Below are positions 1 to 6,714 of a DNA stretch of 10,240 bases, in pieces. The notes below the pieces were generated by a model that ran no database searches, was not told the DNA's origin, and saw only the letters and a list, made by a program, of their open reading frames with translations. Position 1 is the stretch's first letter, and the number at the start of each line of letters is the position of its first letter. The position numbers and the translations under genes were made by a program. This DNA is from Kuafuiihalomonas phototrophica (GTDB lineage: Bacteria; Myxococcota; Kuafuiibacteriia; Kuafuiibacteriales; Kuafuiibacteriaceae), in the NCBI GenBank assembly GCA_031800475.1, contig DAPKRQ010000041.1:1-10240 (forward strand). Reading direction: 5' to 3'.

Positions 1-1
1 G

Positions 2-1117
2 GCCGAGGTGAAAGCGGGCCTGCGCCAGGCCCGGCAGGCCGAAGCGGCTGCCGACTACGAGGGCCTGCAAAAGGCCCTGGACCGGGTATTGGAGCTCGAT
101 CCTCTGCATCCGAAGGCGCTCGAACTGCGCGATCGGGCGGCGTTGTATCAGTTGGCCGAAAAGGCGCTCGAGCGGGCGAAAGAACTGGAGCAAGCCGGCA
201 AGGTGGCAGAGGCGTATCGGGTGCTGGATCAGGTGCCGGAGCAGATGCCGCTTCGGCCCGAAGCGGAGCGGAGGAGTTCCGCGCTCCGCAAGCGGGCCCT
301 CGACGATGCGCTCGAGCGCTCGGGTCGAGCCCTGCGGGCCAAAAGGCTCGAGGACGCCCACCGGTGGGCCACTTTCGTGCTTTCGCTGGAGCCCGACCAC
401 GCGATGGCCCTGGCCCGGGTTCGCTCGGCAGAGCGCCTGATGCGAAAGCGCAAGATGTCTTACGACGCCTACCGGCCCAAGAGCGCGCCGGTGGACGAGT
501 CCACAACCGACGGCTTGGAAGGGGCGATCCGGCGCCAATTCCCGGACCGACCGGGGTTTGCCCGCGTGCTGTTGGCCTATGCACGGGGCGATGTGGAATC
601 GGCCCTGCGAGCGGCCCGGCGGGTGGCTCCGTCCGAACGGCAGGCGGCCCGGCGGGCCGCCGAGCAGGTGCGAAAGCTGAAGCAGCGGTACGATCGGGTC
701 CGAACCGAGGTGAGCAACGACCCATCCAGGGCGTGGTCCCTGCTGCTTTCCCTGAAAAAGGCCGAGGCCAAGCTCTTGCCCGAGGGATCCAAGTCCTACC
801 TGGTCCGAGAGCTGGAGGTGGCTCTGTCCGACGCCTTCTCGGAGCGCGGCGCCAGTCGGTTTCGCGAAGAACGCTACGAGGAAGCCTATCGCAAGTGGCA
901 AGCGGGCTATCGGCTCGACCCCACCCACCCCGAGATCCGCAGCGGCCTCGCCCGGCTGGAGCAGGTGGCGCGGAAGATGGCACAAGAGGCAGAGCTGCTC
1001 GGGCAGCGGGGCGACGACGGCGCCTGCGCTCTGTGGCGAAGGATCACCCAAACGACCCGACCCGAAAGCGACATCCACCGCAAAGCCCGACAGCGGGCGG
1101 CCCGCGTGTGCCTGTGA
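2..1117 (+). CDS. TPR-type helical repeat protein, C-terminal part (5' end outside window)
   Basis: The frame is open to the left edge, so this is probably the C-terminal part of a longer protein. The GTG at position 8 is only the first possible start and has no visible ribosome site. Counting from that codon (369 residues), TPR-like helix pairs can be seen at about 14-45 (LELDPLHPKALEL), 107-140 (LSLEPDHAMALARV) and 276-320 (YEEAYRKWQAGYRLDPTHPE). Between them are Arg/Lys/Ala/Glu-rich helices with coiled-coil character. No membrane segment or signal peptide lies in the visible part. TPRs are scaffolds for protein binding; no enzymatic motif is present, so the partner and pathway cannot be read. 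In myxobacteria such tails often follow FHA or kinase domains, but that end is not in view. The final residues ARVCL and the stop fall inside the first unit of a tandem repeat, so the true C-terminus may be recent. An intrinsic terminator follows. Confident for a real gene, modest for the TPR label. Confidence 0.8.
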   Translation, partial: AEVKAGLRQARQAEAAADYEGLQKALDRVLELDPLHPKALELRDRAALYQLAEKALERAKELEQAGKVAEAYRVLDQVPEQMPLRPEAERRSSALRKRALDDALERSGRALRAKRLEDAHRWATFVLSLEPDHAMALARVRSAERLMRKRKMSYDAYRPKSAPVDESTTDGLEGAIRRQFPDRPGFARVLLAYARGDVESALRAARRVAPSERQAARRAAEQVRKLKQRYDRVRTEVSNDPSRAWSLLLSLKKAEAKLLPEGSKSYLVRELEVALSDAFSERGASRFREERYEEAYRKWQAGYRLDPTHPEIRSGLARLEQVARKMAQEAELLGQRGDDGACALWRRITQTTRPESDIHRKARQRAARVCL

Positions 1118-1202
1118 CCCCGCTCCGGCGTTCGGCCCGCGTGTGCCTGTAACCCGCTCCGGTGTTCGGCCCGCGTGTGCCTGTGACCCCGCTCCGGTGT
1201 TC
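1099..1202. repeat. 35-bp tandem repeat, three copies, spanning the stop of the TPR gene
   Basis: Three head-to-tail copies lie at 1099-1133 (35 bp), 1134-1167 (34 bp) and 1168-1202 (35 bp), with a fourth stub GGCCCGC at 1203-1209. Each unit begins GGCCCGCGTGTGCCTGT. Copy 1 contains the last codons and TGA of the upstream gene, so copies 2 and 3 each repeat the coding end ARVCL plus a stop. Copy 2 differs by TAA in place of TGA and one missing C. Copies 2 and 3 share GGTGTTC at the end where copy 1 has GGCGTTC. The pattern suggests stepwise duplication by slipped replication. No inverted symmetry was found that would make it an obvious protein-binding array. Confidence 0.9.
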
Positions 1203-1205
1203 GGC

Positions 1206-1242
1206 CCGCCCTCGCGGAACGCCGGCGAGCTGGGCGGTTTTT
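1206..1242 (+). terminator. Rho-independent terminator after the TPR gene
   Basis: CCGCCC at 1206-1211 pairs perfectly with GGGCGG at 1232-1237. An inner TCGC (1212-1215) pairs with GCGA (1225-1228), leaving a short GCT bulge on the 3' side. The stem is followed directly by TTTTT (1238-1242). This is the clearest terminator in the window. It separates the TPR gene from mlaC, so mlaC should have its own promoter. The left arm overlaps the stub of the fourth 35-bp repeat copy. Confidence 0.75.
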
Positions 1243-1292
1243 CGTGATGCGTCCCACAGTGAAGATCGCCTTGCGTCAGCCGTCCAATGACC

Positions 1293-1297
1293 GGAGA
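1293..1297 (+). promoter_or_regulatory. Ribosome binding site deciding the mlaC start
   Basis: GGAGA sits six bases before ATG 1304. It favours that start over the in-frame GTG at 1244 and ATG at 1247, which lie in or next to the terminator and would put about 20 polar residues in front of the signal peptide. Confidence 0.6.
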
Positions 1298-1303
1298 CCG
1301 ACG

Positions 1304-2032
1304 ATGATGGGTGTTCGAATCTCGCGGGCTGGGTTGAGCCTGGGGCTCATGCTGGCGCTGGGGCTTTCACCGGCGATGGCCGAGGAGGGGTCGGGTTCGG
1401 CCTCGGCGGCGACCGAGGCTGCAAGCCCGGACCGTCCCTCGCCGAAGGTTTGGCTCGAGGCGAAGATCGACGCGGCCGAGCGCTTGGCGGACCGCAAAGT
1501 GGAGCCGGGCACGGCCGAAGCCGAGGCCTGGACCGCCGATGCCGAAGCCCTCATCGACGAGACCGTGGCTTGGGACGAGTTGATCCGGCGGTCCCTGGGG
1601 CGTCATTGGGACGACGTGGAGCCTTCCGAGCGCGAGGAGTTTTCTGGCCTCATGCGGCAGCTGATCCAGGCTTCGTATCAATCGAAGCTGAAGATGGCCG
1701 TGCAAGAGAACGAGCAGGTTCGGGACCGCACCGAGCCGAAGGTGCGCTGGGGTCGTCAGGAGCTCGACGGGGACGAAGCCAACCTGCAGGCGACGGTCCG
1801 GGCCGATCGGCGCCGGGTCGACTTGGAGTTCAGCCTGCTGTGGCAACAGGACGAGTGGCGAATGGTCGACCTGGTGATCGATGGGGCGGGCACCGTGCGC
1901 CTCTACAAATCGAGCTTTCGAAAGATCATCCGGGAGCAGGGCTGGGAAGGGCTCATGTCCCGGCTCCGCCAGAAGCTCGATGACGTGAAGGCGGGCCGAG
2001 GCAGTTTCGTTCCGGGCGGAAAAGAAGGCTGA
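1304..2032 (+). CDS. mlaC: MlaC/Ttg2D-family periplasmic phospholipid-binding protein
   Basis: A 242-residue secreted protein. Residues 1-26 form a Sec signal peptide (MMGVRISRAG, hydrophobic LSLGLMLALGL, cleavage expected after AMA). The mature part has the MlaC family layout. A helical region carries the LGRHW...SEREEF...LIQASYQSKL pattern (about 98-129). It is followed by a beta-rich part ending in WRMVDLVIDGAG (185-196) and LYKSSFRKIIREQGWEGL (200-217), matching the family's W-V-DV-i-G...nYR-sF...i...G...L signature. MlaC proteins carry phospholipids across the periplasm between the outer membrane and the inner-membrane MlaFEDB transporter. None of the other Mla genes is in the window, so the symbol is by homology only. 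Length is slightly above the usual 200-215 because of an acidic Ala/Ser/Gly linker after the signal peptide (27-47). It stands alone between a terminator upstream and a convergent tolC-like gene. Confidence 0.82.
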   Translation: MMGVRISRAGLSLGLMLALGLSPAMAEEGSGSASAATEAASPDRPSPKVWLEAKIDAAERLADRKVEPGTAEAEAWTADAEALIDETVAWDELIRRSLGRHWDDVEPSEREEFSGLMRQLIQASYQSKLKMAVQENEQVRDRTEPKVRWGRQELDGDEANLQATVRADRRRVDLEFSLLWQQDEWRMVDLVIDGAGTVRLYKSSFRKIIREQGWEGLMSRLRQKLDDVKAGRGSFVPGGKEG

Positions 2033-2222
2033 GGACCGGTCGGGCGAGGTTGGACCGGTGCCCGCCCGGCCGGGTCGAAGCCGGCCGATCGGTGTTCCAT
2101 CTCAGAGCCGAACGGCAGCGCTCCCGTGGGCTCGATCGACCCCATGGAGCTTGCGTGGACCGGTGCCCGGCCGAGGCGAACCTGGCCGTTGTCCGCCTTG
2201 CGCTGCAAGGCTGCTTTCGGGC
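2033..2222. other. Convergent intergenic region with hairpins and a short direct repeat
   Basis: This 190-bp gap lies between the 3' ends of mlaC and the tolC-like gene. It holds a perfect 7-bp hairpin at 2067-2087 (CGGCCGG, 7-base loop, CCGGCCG) just after mlaC and a perfect 6-bp hairpin at 2196-2210 (CCTTGC-GCT-GCAAGG) just after the tolC-like stop. Neither has a T-tract on either strand, so they are only possible terminators. TGGACCGGTGCCCG occurs at 2051-2064 and again at 2156-2169. Short frames here have no ribosome sites or recognisable protein content. Confidence 0.45.
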
Positions 2223-3662
2223 TCAAGAGCCGGCGTTCAAGCCGCGAAGGCGCCCCACCGAACGGGCCAGTTCGGCACGGCGTAGGATCAGGTTGTACCG
2301 GACGGACTGCAGCTCGGCTTCCGATGCGGCAAACGCCACGAAGGCGTCGATGAGCTCCGCTGCGTCCCCGGCCCCGATCTCGAAAGCCAGCACGGTGGAC
2401 GTGAGCCATCCTCGGGCCGCGCGGTTCGCATCCTCCAGCTGAACCAGTTGCTCGAAGCCCCCGGACATCTGGGCGTGCAGCTGCCGAACCTCGAGTTCGG
2501 CAGCCCGGGTGGCCAGGGCTTGCTGTTGAACCCGGGTCGCGTGTTGCGCCTTGGCCTGTTCGAGCTGAGCGAGCTTGCTGAATACGTCCAGTTCCCACAC
2601 CAGCCCGACGCCGAGCCCCAGGTCGAACAGGTTGAACGGATCGAAGATGAACGGGTTGGTCTGGTCGGTGGCGTTGCTGGTGTACGCCCACTCCACCAAG
2701 ACGCCGGCGAAGAAGTTGGGCAGCAGGTTGGCCCGCCGGAGCTCCACGAAGTCGGCTTGAGCCTTCACCACCCGACGCAGCGCCTGCAGCTCGGGCCGCT
2801 CTTCACGCACGCCACGGACCAGGCCATCCAGGTCGGGGGCCCGTTCCGGAACCCCGTCCCACAGGTCCTCGCGTGCCACGCTCAGTGGCTCCCCGAGGGG
2901 TGCATCCACCAGGATTCGCAGGGCCTGATTCGCCCGTTCGCTGCCGATCCGGGCCTCGGCCAGACGGACCCGCACCGTGGACAGGGCGTAGTTCACGCGC
3001 AGCCGATCGTTTTCCGTGACCTGGCCCGACTCGGCGTCGAGAAGCTCCTCGAGTTGGTCGACCACCTGCTGCAAGGTGTCTTGCCCCTCTTCCAAGGCCC
3101 GCACGAACTCCCGGACCAGCTGAAGGGTCCAAAAGGCGCGGTATACGTTCAGCACGACCTCGGCGGTGGTGGCCTCTTTTTGGGCCTCCGCCGCCTCCAC
3201 CAGGTTGCCGGTGGCACGCTTGGCCGAACGGATGCGGCCGAAACCGTAGAGCGGCTGCAAGAATCGGGCATTGCCCCGGATCGTGACGCCGAGCTCGCCG
3301 AAGTTCAGGTCGTTGCCGAGGGATGCCTCCGTGACGGTGGAAATGTCGTTTTGGATCCGGGTCTGCGCTTCGGGAACCGGTCCGCCCACGATGGTGCTCA
3401 GCTCGCCCCGAGGCAGGGATTGGGCCGCGGCCAGCTCGTACAGTGCCCTCGCCTCGTCGACCTCGGCCTGGCTGACGCGAACCTGAAGGCTCCGGGATTC
3501 GGCCCGCTCCACCAACCGCTGTAGGGTCCAAGCCCGATCGGTGCCGGGGTCCGACTCGGTCGTTGGGGTTGTTTCCCCGGGTCCCGGCTCGCCGGCGCGG
3601 GCGCCGGTCGCCATGAGCACCAGGGCTGCGCCCGCCAAGAGCCTTGATCTGGAGCGCCCCAT
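2223..3662 (-). CDS. TolC-family outer-membrane efflux/secretion channel
   Basis: A 479-residue protein on the minus strand. Residues 1-23 are a signal peptide (MGRSRSRLLAGAALVLMATGARA). An acidic Thr/Pro-rich linker follows (24-43). Two similar halves of long amphipathic helices then alternate with beta strands, as in the TolC fold. Half one runs about 44-270, with QPLYGFGRIRSAKR (136-149) and QVTENDRLRVNYALSTVRVRLAEA (214-237). Half two runs about 288-475, with RPELQALRRVVKAQADFVELRR (289-310), LPNFFAGVLVEWAY (314-327) and the paired strand WELDVFSKLAQLEQAKAQ (356-373). TolC proteins form trimeric channels through the outer membrane for tripartite pumps or type I secretion. No membrane-fusion or inner-membrane pump gene is adjacent, so the substrate is unknown. 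The chosen ATG (3662) is the one that gives a signal peptide; no good ribosome site precedes it. It diverges from the next plus-strand gene with only 33 bp between starts. Confidence 0.88.
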   Translation of the reverse strand: MGRSRSRLLAGAALVLMATGARAGEPGPGETTPTTESDPGTDRAWTLQRLVERAESRSLQVRVSQAEVDEARALYELAAAQSLPRGELSTIVGGPVPEAQTRIQNDISTVTEASLGNDLNFGELGVTIRGNARFLQPLYGFGRIRSAKRATGNLVEAAEAQKEATTAEVVLNVYRAFWTLQLVREFVRALEEGQDTLQQVVDQLEELLDAESGQVTENDRLRVNYALSTVRVRLAEARIGSERANQALRILVDAPLGEPLSVAREDLWDGVPERAPDLDGLVRGVREERPELQALRRVVKAQADFVELRRANLLPNFFAGVLVEWAYTSNATDQTNPFIFDPFNLFDLGLGVGLVWELDVFSKLAQLEQAKAQHATRVQQQALATRAAELEVRQLHAQMSGGFEQLVQLEDANRAARGWLTSTVLAFEIGAGDAAELIDAFVAFAASEAELQSVRYNLILRRAELARSVGRLRGLNAGS

Positions 3663-3695
3663 GGTCGCAGAGGGTGCGCGGTAACAGAGAACCTC
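3663..3695. promoter_or_regulatory. 33-bp gap between divergent starts, presumed to sit between two promoters
   Basis: The tolC-like gene (minus) and the small membrane-protein gene (plus) start only 33 bp apart. Both promoters must therefore reach into the opposite gene's first codons, or one of the assigned starts is wrong. A weak purine run (AGAGA, 3686-3690) lies five bases before ATG 3696. No convincing sigma70-type -35/-10 pair was found by eye on either strand. Confidence 0.35.
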
Positions 3696-4025
3696 ATGGC
3701 CGGGCAACCTCGTGACCTGAACCACCGCGGCCCCCGATCGTCCGGGCGAGCGCGCGCCGCCGCGGTGGCCACCGCCGGAATCTTCGCTTTCGCGACCCCC
3801 GTGTGGGGACTGGTCCCGGCGGCTGCCGTGGCCGCGGCCGCGCCCGGCGAGCGGGGATCGGCAGGGGCTTGGGCCGCCGCTTCGACCGCTCTCGGCGTGG
3901 CCTGGGGCGAAACCGTGCTGCCCACCATGTGGCCAAACGGCGGAGCGTTCATCCATGCGCCGATCTTTCGATGCGCGGTCGCGCTCGCGTTCGGGCTGCT
4001 GGCGTGGTTCGACGAGCGAAGATGA
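3696..4025 (+). CDS. Small unrecognised membrane protein, translationally coupled to lnt
   Basis: A 109-residue protein that I do not recognise. The N-terminus is basic (MAGQPRDLNHRGPRSSGRAR). It is followed by about three hydrophobic segments: roughly 21-50 (Ala/Val-rich, with FAFATPVWGLVPAAAVA), 55-75 (Ala-rich, weaker) and 88-106 (PIFRCAVALAFGLLAWF). It ends in a short charged tail (DERR). Its TGA (4023-4025) overlaps the ATG of lnt (4022-4024) as ATGA, the usual sign of coupled translation, which is the best evidence that it is real. Codon third positions are mostly G or C, like its neighbours. It may be an accessory inner-membrane protein of the lipoprotein pathway, but nothing in the sequence proves this. 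The start at 3696 is uncertain, with a weak ribosome site; later in-frame GTG codons are possible starts. Confidence 0.6.
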   Translation: MAGQPRDLNHRGPRSSGRARAAAVATAGIFAFATPVWGLVPAAAVAAAAPGERGSAGAWAAASTALGVAWGETVLPTMWPNGGAFIHAPIFRCAVALAFGLLAWFDERR

Positions 4026-5560
4026 CGGGCGGGCTTCGGTTTTGGCGGCTCGCAGCCGCCGTGACCAGCGGTCTCCTCTACTTCCTGGGCTTCGTGGGGG
4101 TCGGGTGGTGGCCGCTGATCTTCGTGTTCTGGGTCCCGTTGCTGGCGGCCATCCACGACGTCCGCAGTCCGTGGAAGGTGCTGGGGTTGGGCGCGCTGGC
4201 CGGTACGGTGGCCATGATGGGGGGGTACTATTGGGTCGTGCACCTGTTGCAGGTGTTCGCCGGGCTGCCCGCCGGTTGGGCCTTCGTCGGCTACCTGCTC
4301 CTGGCGATGTACCAGGGCGGCATCATGGCGGTCTCGGCTTGGGTCGTGCATCGGGCCCGGGGGGCGCCGGCTTCCCTGTCTTTGACCGTGGCCCTGGTTC
4401 TTTGGGAGAGCGCGTACCCGTTGCTGTTTCCCAACTACGCCGGTAACACCCTGTATCGGGTCCCGGTGCTCACCCAACACGTGGAGCTGGTGGGTATGGC
4501 AGGGCTCAGTGCCCTGGTGGGGCTCGTGAATGGAGCCCTGTGGGACGCCGTTCGGGCTGCCTCGGGCGTGTTCGAAGGCAGGTCGCGTCGGGTGGCTCGG
4601 GCCGCCGCCCCGGCAGTTCTGGCATTGGGCATCGCGGCTACGTACGGCGCGATCCGCATCCCGATGGTCGACCGGGTGATCGAGAGGGCGGACAGCCTGA
4701 AGGTGGCGATGATTCAAGCGAATCTCGGCTCGAATGACATGAACCGCCGCAGGGACGAGTTCATCTCGACCCATCAACGCATGACTCGGCGCGCCATCGA
4801 AAAGAATCCGGACTTGGACCTCACGGTATGGCCCGAATCCGGCTACAATCGATCCCTGCCTCGGGCCCGGGACAACTTGGGTTTCGTCAGCGGCAACCGC
4901 CAGGTGCCGCTGCTGTTTGGCGCGATTACCTACGAATACGTCCCGATCCCGGGCGAAGCGGGGCGGGAACGAAAGGCGTACAATTCGGCGATCCTCACCT
5001 CGAGCACCGGGGCCGTCTTGTCTCGTTACGACAAGACCCGCCTGTTGATGTTCGGAGAGACCCTTCCATTCGTGGAGACCTTCCCGAAGGTGAAAAAGCT
5101 GTTCCCCCGCAGCGGAACCCTGACGCGGGGCCGCGATCTTCGACACCTGCAGCTGGGCGACGTCAAACTGCTGCCGATGATCTGCTACGAAGATCTGATG
5201 CCCTCCCTCGTGCGACAGCTGTGGAACGTCTCCGGCCCTGCGGAGCTCTTGGTCAACATCACCAACGACAGCTGGTACGGCGATACCCACGAGCCGATCA
5301 CCCATCTGGCCTTGGCTACGTTCCGTTCGATCGAAACCCGGCGCGCCATGATCCGCTCCACCAATACCGGGATCAGCGCCATCGTGGATCCGGTCGGCCG
5401 CATCGCGGCCCGCACCGACCAATGGGAACGACAAACCTTGGTCGCCGACGTGCCCGTGATCCGAGACGACGATGCCACGCTCTTTCTGCGGATCGGAAAC
5501 GTGCTGGGGTGGTGGGCCCTGGCGGTGGCGTTGTGGTGGGCATGGCCGCGAAAGCGATGA
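4022..5560 (+). CDS. lnt: Apolipoprotein N-acyltransferase
   Basis: Lnt transfers an acyl chain from a phospholipid to the N-terminal diacylglyceryl-cysteine of lipoproteins, the last step of lipoprotein maturation after Lgt and LspA, at the periplasmic face of the inner membrane. The 512-residue protein has the usual length. Residues 1-215 hold the membrane bundle (for example VTSGLLYFLGFVGVG, LIFVFWVPLLAAI, LALGIAATYGA) and about 225-480 form the periplasmic nitrilase-like domain. The last hydrophobic helix is at 491-508. The catalytic triad is intact and close to E. coli numbering: E272 in TVWPESGYNRS, K338 in RYDKTRLLMFGE, C388 in MICYEDL. The supporting NITNDSWYG motif is at 412-420. The start at ATG 4022 overlaps the preceding stop, and the end overlaps the next gene's ATG (5557), so three genes form one coupled unit. 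The gene is complete, with nothing broken or missing. Confidence 0.96.
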   Translation: MTGGLRFWRLAAAVTSGLLYFLGFVGVGWWPLIFVFWVPLLAAIHDVRSPWKVLGLGALAGTVAMMGGYYWVVHLLQVFAGLPAGWAFVGYLLLAMYQGGIMAVSAWVVHRARGAPASLSLTVALVLWESAYPLLFPNYAGNTLYRVPVLTQHVELVGMAGLSALVGLVNGALWDAVRAASGVFEGRSRRVARAAAPAVLALGIAATYGAIRIPMVDRVIERADSLKVAMIQANLGSNDMNRRRDEFISTHQRMTRRAIEKNPDLDLTVWPESGYNRSLPRARDNLGFVSGNRQVPLLFGAITYEYVPIPGEAGRERKAYNSAILTSSTGAVLSRYDKTRLLMFGETLPFVETFPKVKKLFPRSGTLTRGRDLRHLQLGDVKLLPMICYEDLMPSLVRQLWNVSGPAELLVNITNDSWYGDTHEPITHLALATFRSIETRRAMIRSTNTGISAIVDPVGRIAARTDQWERQTLVADVPVIRDDDATLFLRIGNVLGWWALAVALWWAWPRKR

Positions 5561-6657
5561 TCGGTTCGCGGTTCGGGTGGCTGGGGCTGGCCGCCCTCGG
5601 GATCGGCTGCGCGTCCATGGGCTCCGCCCGCATCCCGGTGCCGGAAGGCCCGGTCACCCGGAGCGCGGTGCACGATCTGACCGTGGCCATCTTGCCGTTC
5701 GAGGACGTCCGCTTGGCCCGAGAAGCGCCGGATCGCCGGGGCCTTTATGTGTACAACGGCGTCGAGTACCGCGGCACGCGCCTCGAGGCCATGGGGCGGC
5801 CCATGGCCGCATTTACCGAAGCCTTCGCCCGACACCTGCTGCACGCCGGCGTGTTCGCCCGTCTTTTGCGGGCCGAAGACCCGGCGGCGGCCCAAAACGC
5901 AGACCTGATCCTGACCGGCCAGGTTCTCCGAGCCCGAGGCTACGTCGAAAAGCAGCCGGTCGACGGCGAAACGCCCCGGGTCTTGGCCGAAGTCGCGCTG
6001 AGGCAGTTGCGGCTGGAAGACCCGAAGAGCGGGGCCATCGTCTTCGACGGCGGCACGGGGTGGGCCATCGTGGAGCGGCGCGACGAGACGGACCCGTGGC
6101 AACTGTTGTCCGATGCACTGGCGGTGGCCATAGAGCGCTGGGCTCGGATCCTCCGGCAGTCCGCCCTGCGGGAGGCGGTGGCCGAGCAGGTTCACTTGCC
6201 GAACGGTGGCCTGTCTGAAGCCCCGATGGCCACATGGGTCGGTGCGGCACCACCCGGTTGGCGCTTCGAGACCGAAGACGGGACCGCGCCCCGGGGGTGG
6301 AAGGGCGAGTCCACCTGCGAGCGCGGTGTCTTCATCCAGCAGAGCGCCCTGCGCTTTCATCGGGTGCTCGGACCGTACGTCCCCCGGGTGGCGGTGTGGC
6401 GATGCCCGGTTCAGGTGCGCCTCGATTGGGACCGGAGATCCGAATACCCCGCCACCGTGGCCGGGAGGGACGATCGAGGGCGTTGGGTGTTCACATCGGC
6501 GCTCGGTGGGTCCAACTGGCCCGACGCGGAAGAGGAGCTGTTCGAGGCCCTCGAGTTGCGTCCTCCACCGCGCCGCTACATCTTCCGTTTGCCCTTGGGG
6601 CCCGACCCGGCGCGCAGCGGACCCACGGGACCGGCGCCGCATGCCCCCTTGCTCTGA
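5557..6657 (+). CDS. Probable lipoprotein with LpoB/CsgG-like N-terminal region
   Basis: A 366-residue protein whose ATG (5557-5559) overlaps the lnt stop as ATGA; an in-frame ATG at 5542 would add five residues. The N-terminus MIGSRFGWLGLAALGIGC is a lipoprotein-type signal with the likely lipidated Cys at 18. The lipobox LGIGC is somewhat off consensus. Ala-Ser follow the Cys, with no Asp at +2, which in enterobacteria would mean outer-membrane sorting. Residues about 38-200 resemble the small alpha/beta domain of LpoB/CsgG/TolB-N-like lipoproteins (LTVAILPFEDVRL, AFTEAFARHLLHAGVFARLL, ADLILTGQVLRARGYV). Residues 215-350 are unrecognised; C254 and C283 could form a disulfide in the periplasm. 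The tail is Pro/Gly-rich. Being coupled to lnt suggests an envelope role and a substrate relationship with Lnt, which is inference. The N-terminal fold is a pattern judgement, not a proven match. Confidence 0.78.
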   Translation: MIGSRFGWLGLAALGIGCASMGSARIPVPEGPVTRSAVHDLTVAILPFEDVRLAREAPDRRGLYVYNGVEYRGTRLEAMGRPMAAFTEAFARHLLHAGVFARLLRAEDPAAAQNADLILTGQVLRARGYVEKQPVDGETPRVLAEVALRQLRLEDPKSGAIVFDGGTGWAIVERRDETDPWQLLSDALAVAIERWARILRQSALREAVAEQVHLPNGGLSEAPMATWVGAAPPGWRFETEDGTAPRGWKGESTCERGVFIQQSALRFHRVLGPYVPRVAVWRCPVQVRLDWDRRSEYPATVAGRDDRGRWVFTSALGGSNWPDAEEELFEALELRPPPRRYIFRLPLGPDPARSGPTGPAPHAPLL

Positions 6658-6704
6658 GTTTTCGTCCGGGGGATAACGCTTGGGCGGGGCGACCCGCTCG
6701 GGAC

Positions 6705-6708
6705 GGAG
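6705..6708 (+). promoter_or_regulatory. Ribosome binding site for the GTG start of tldD
   Basis: GGAG lies six bases before GTG 6715. It supports that unusual start codon, since no ATG near it is in frame. The 57-bp gap from the lipoprotein gene (6658-6714) holds no clear terminator, so tldD could be read from the lnt transcript. Confidence 0.55.
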
Positions 6709-6714
6709 CCGCCG

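Noticed and set aside
907..1257. Minus-strand frame with repeated RTPERGHRHTRA peptides
   Set aside because: The peptide repeat only reflects the 35-bp DNA repeat read on the other strand. The frame crosses the terminator and the TPR gene and has no ribosome site.
1271..1296. Possible promoter TTGCGT with a downstream AT-rich box before mlaC
   Set aside because: No -10-like box occurs at a sensible spacing; the match is not better than chance.
2050..2442. Plus-strand frames after mlaC (75 to 130 codons)
   Set aside because: They mostly overlap the 3' end of the tolC-like gene in antisense, lack ribosome sites and have Arg/Pro-rich content without pattern.
3398..5434. Very long minus-strand open frame (678 codons) opposite the tolC-like start and lnt
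   Set aside because: It is antisense to lnt and the small membrane gene, is rich in Arg, His, Pro and Gln with no domain pattern, and the plus-strand frame has the Lnt catalytic residues. Long mirror frames are expected in GC-rich DNA.
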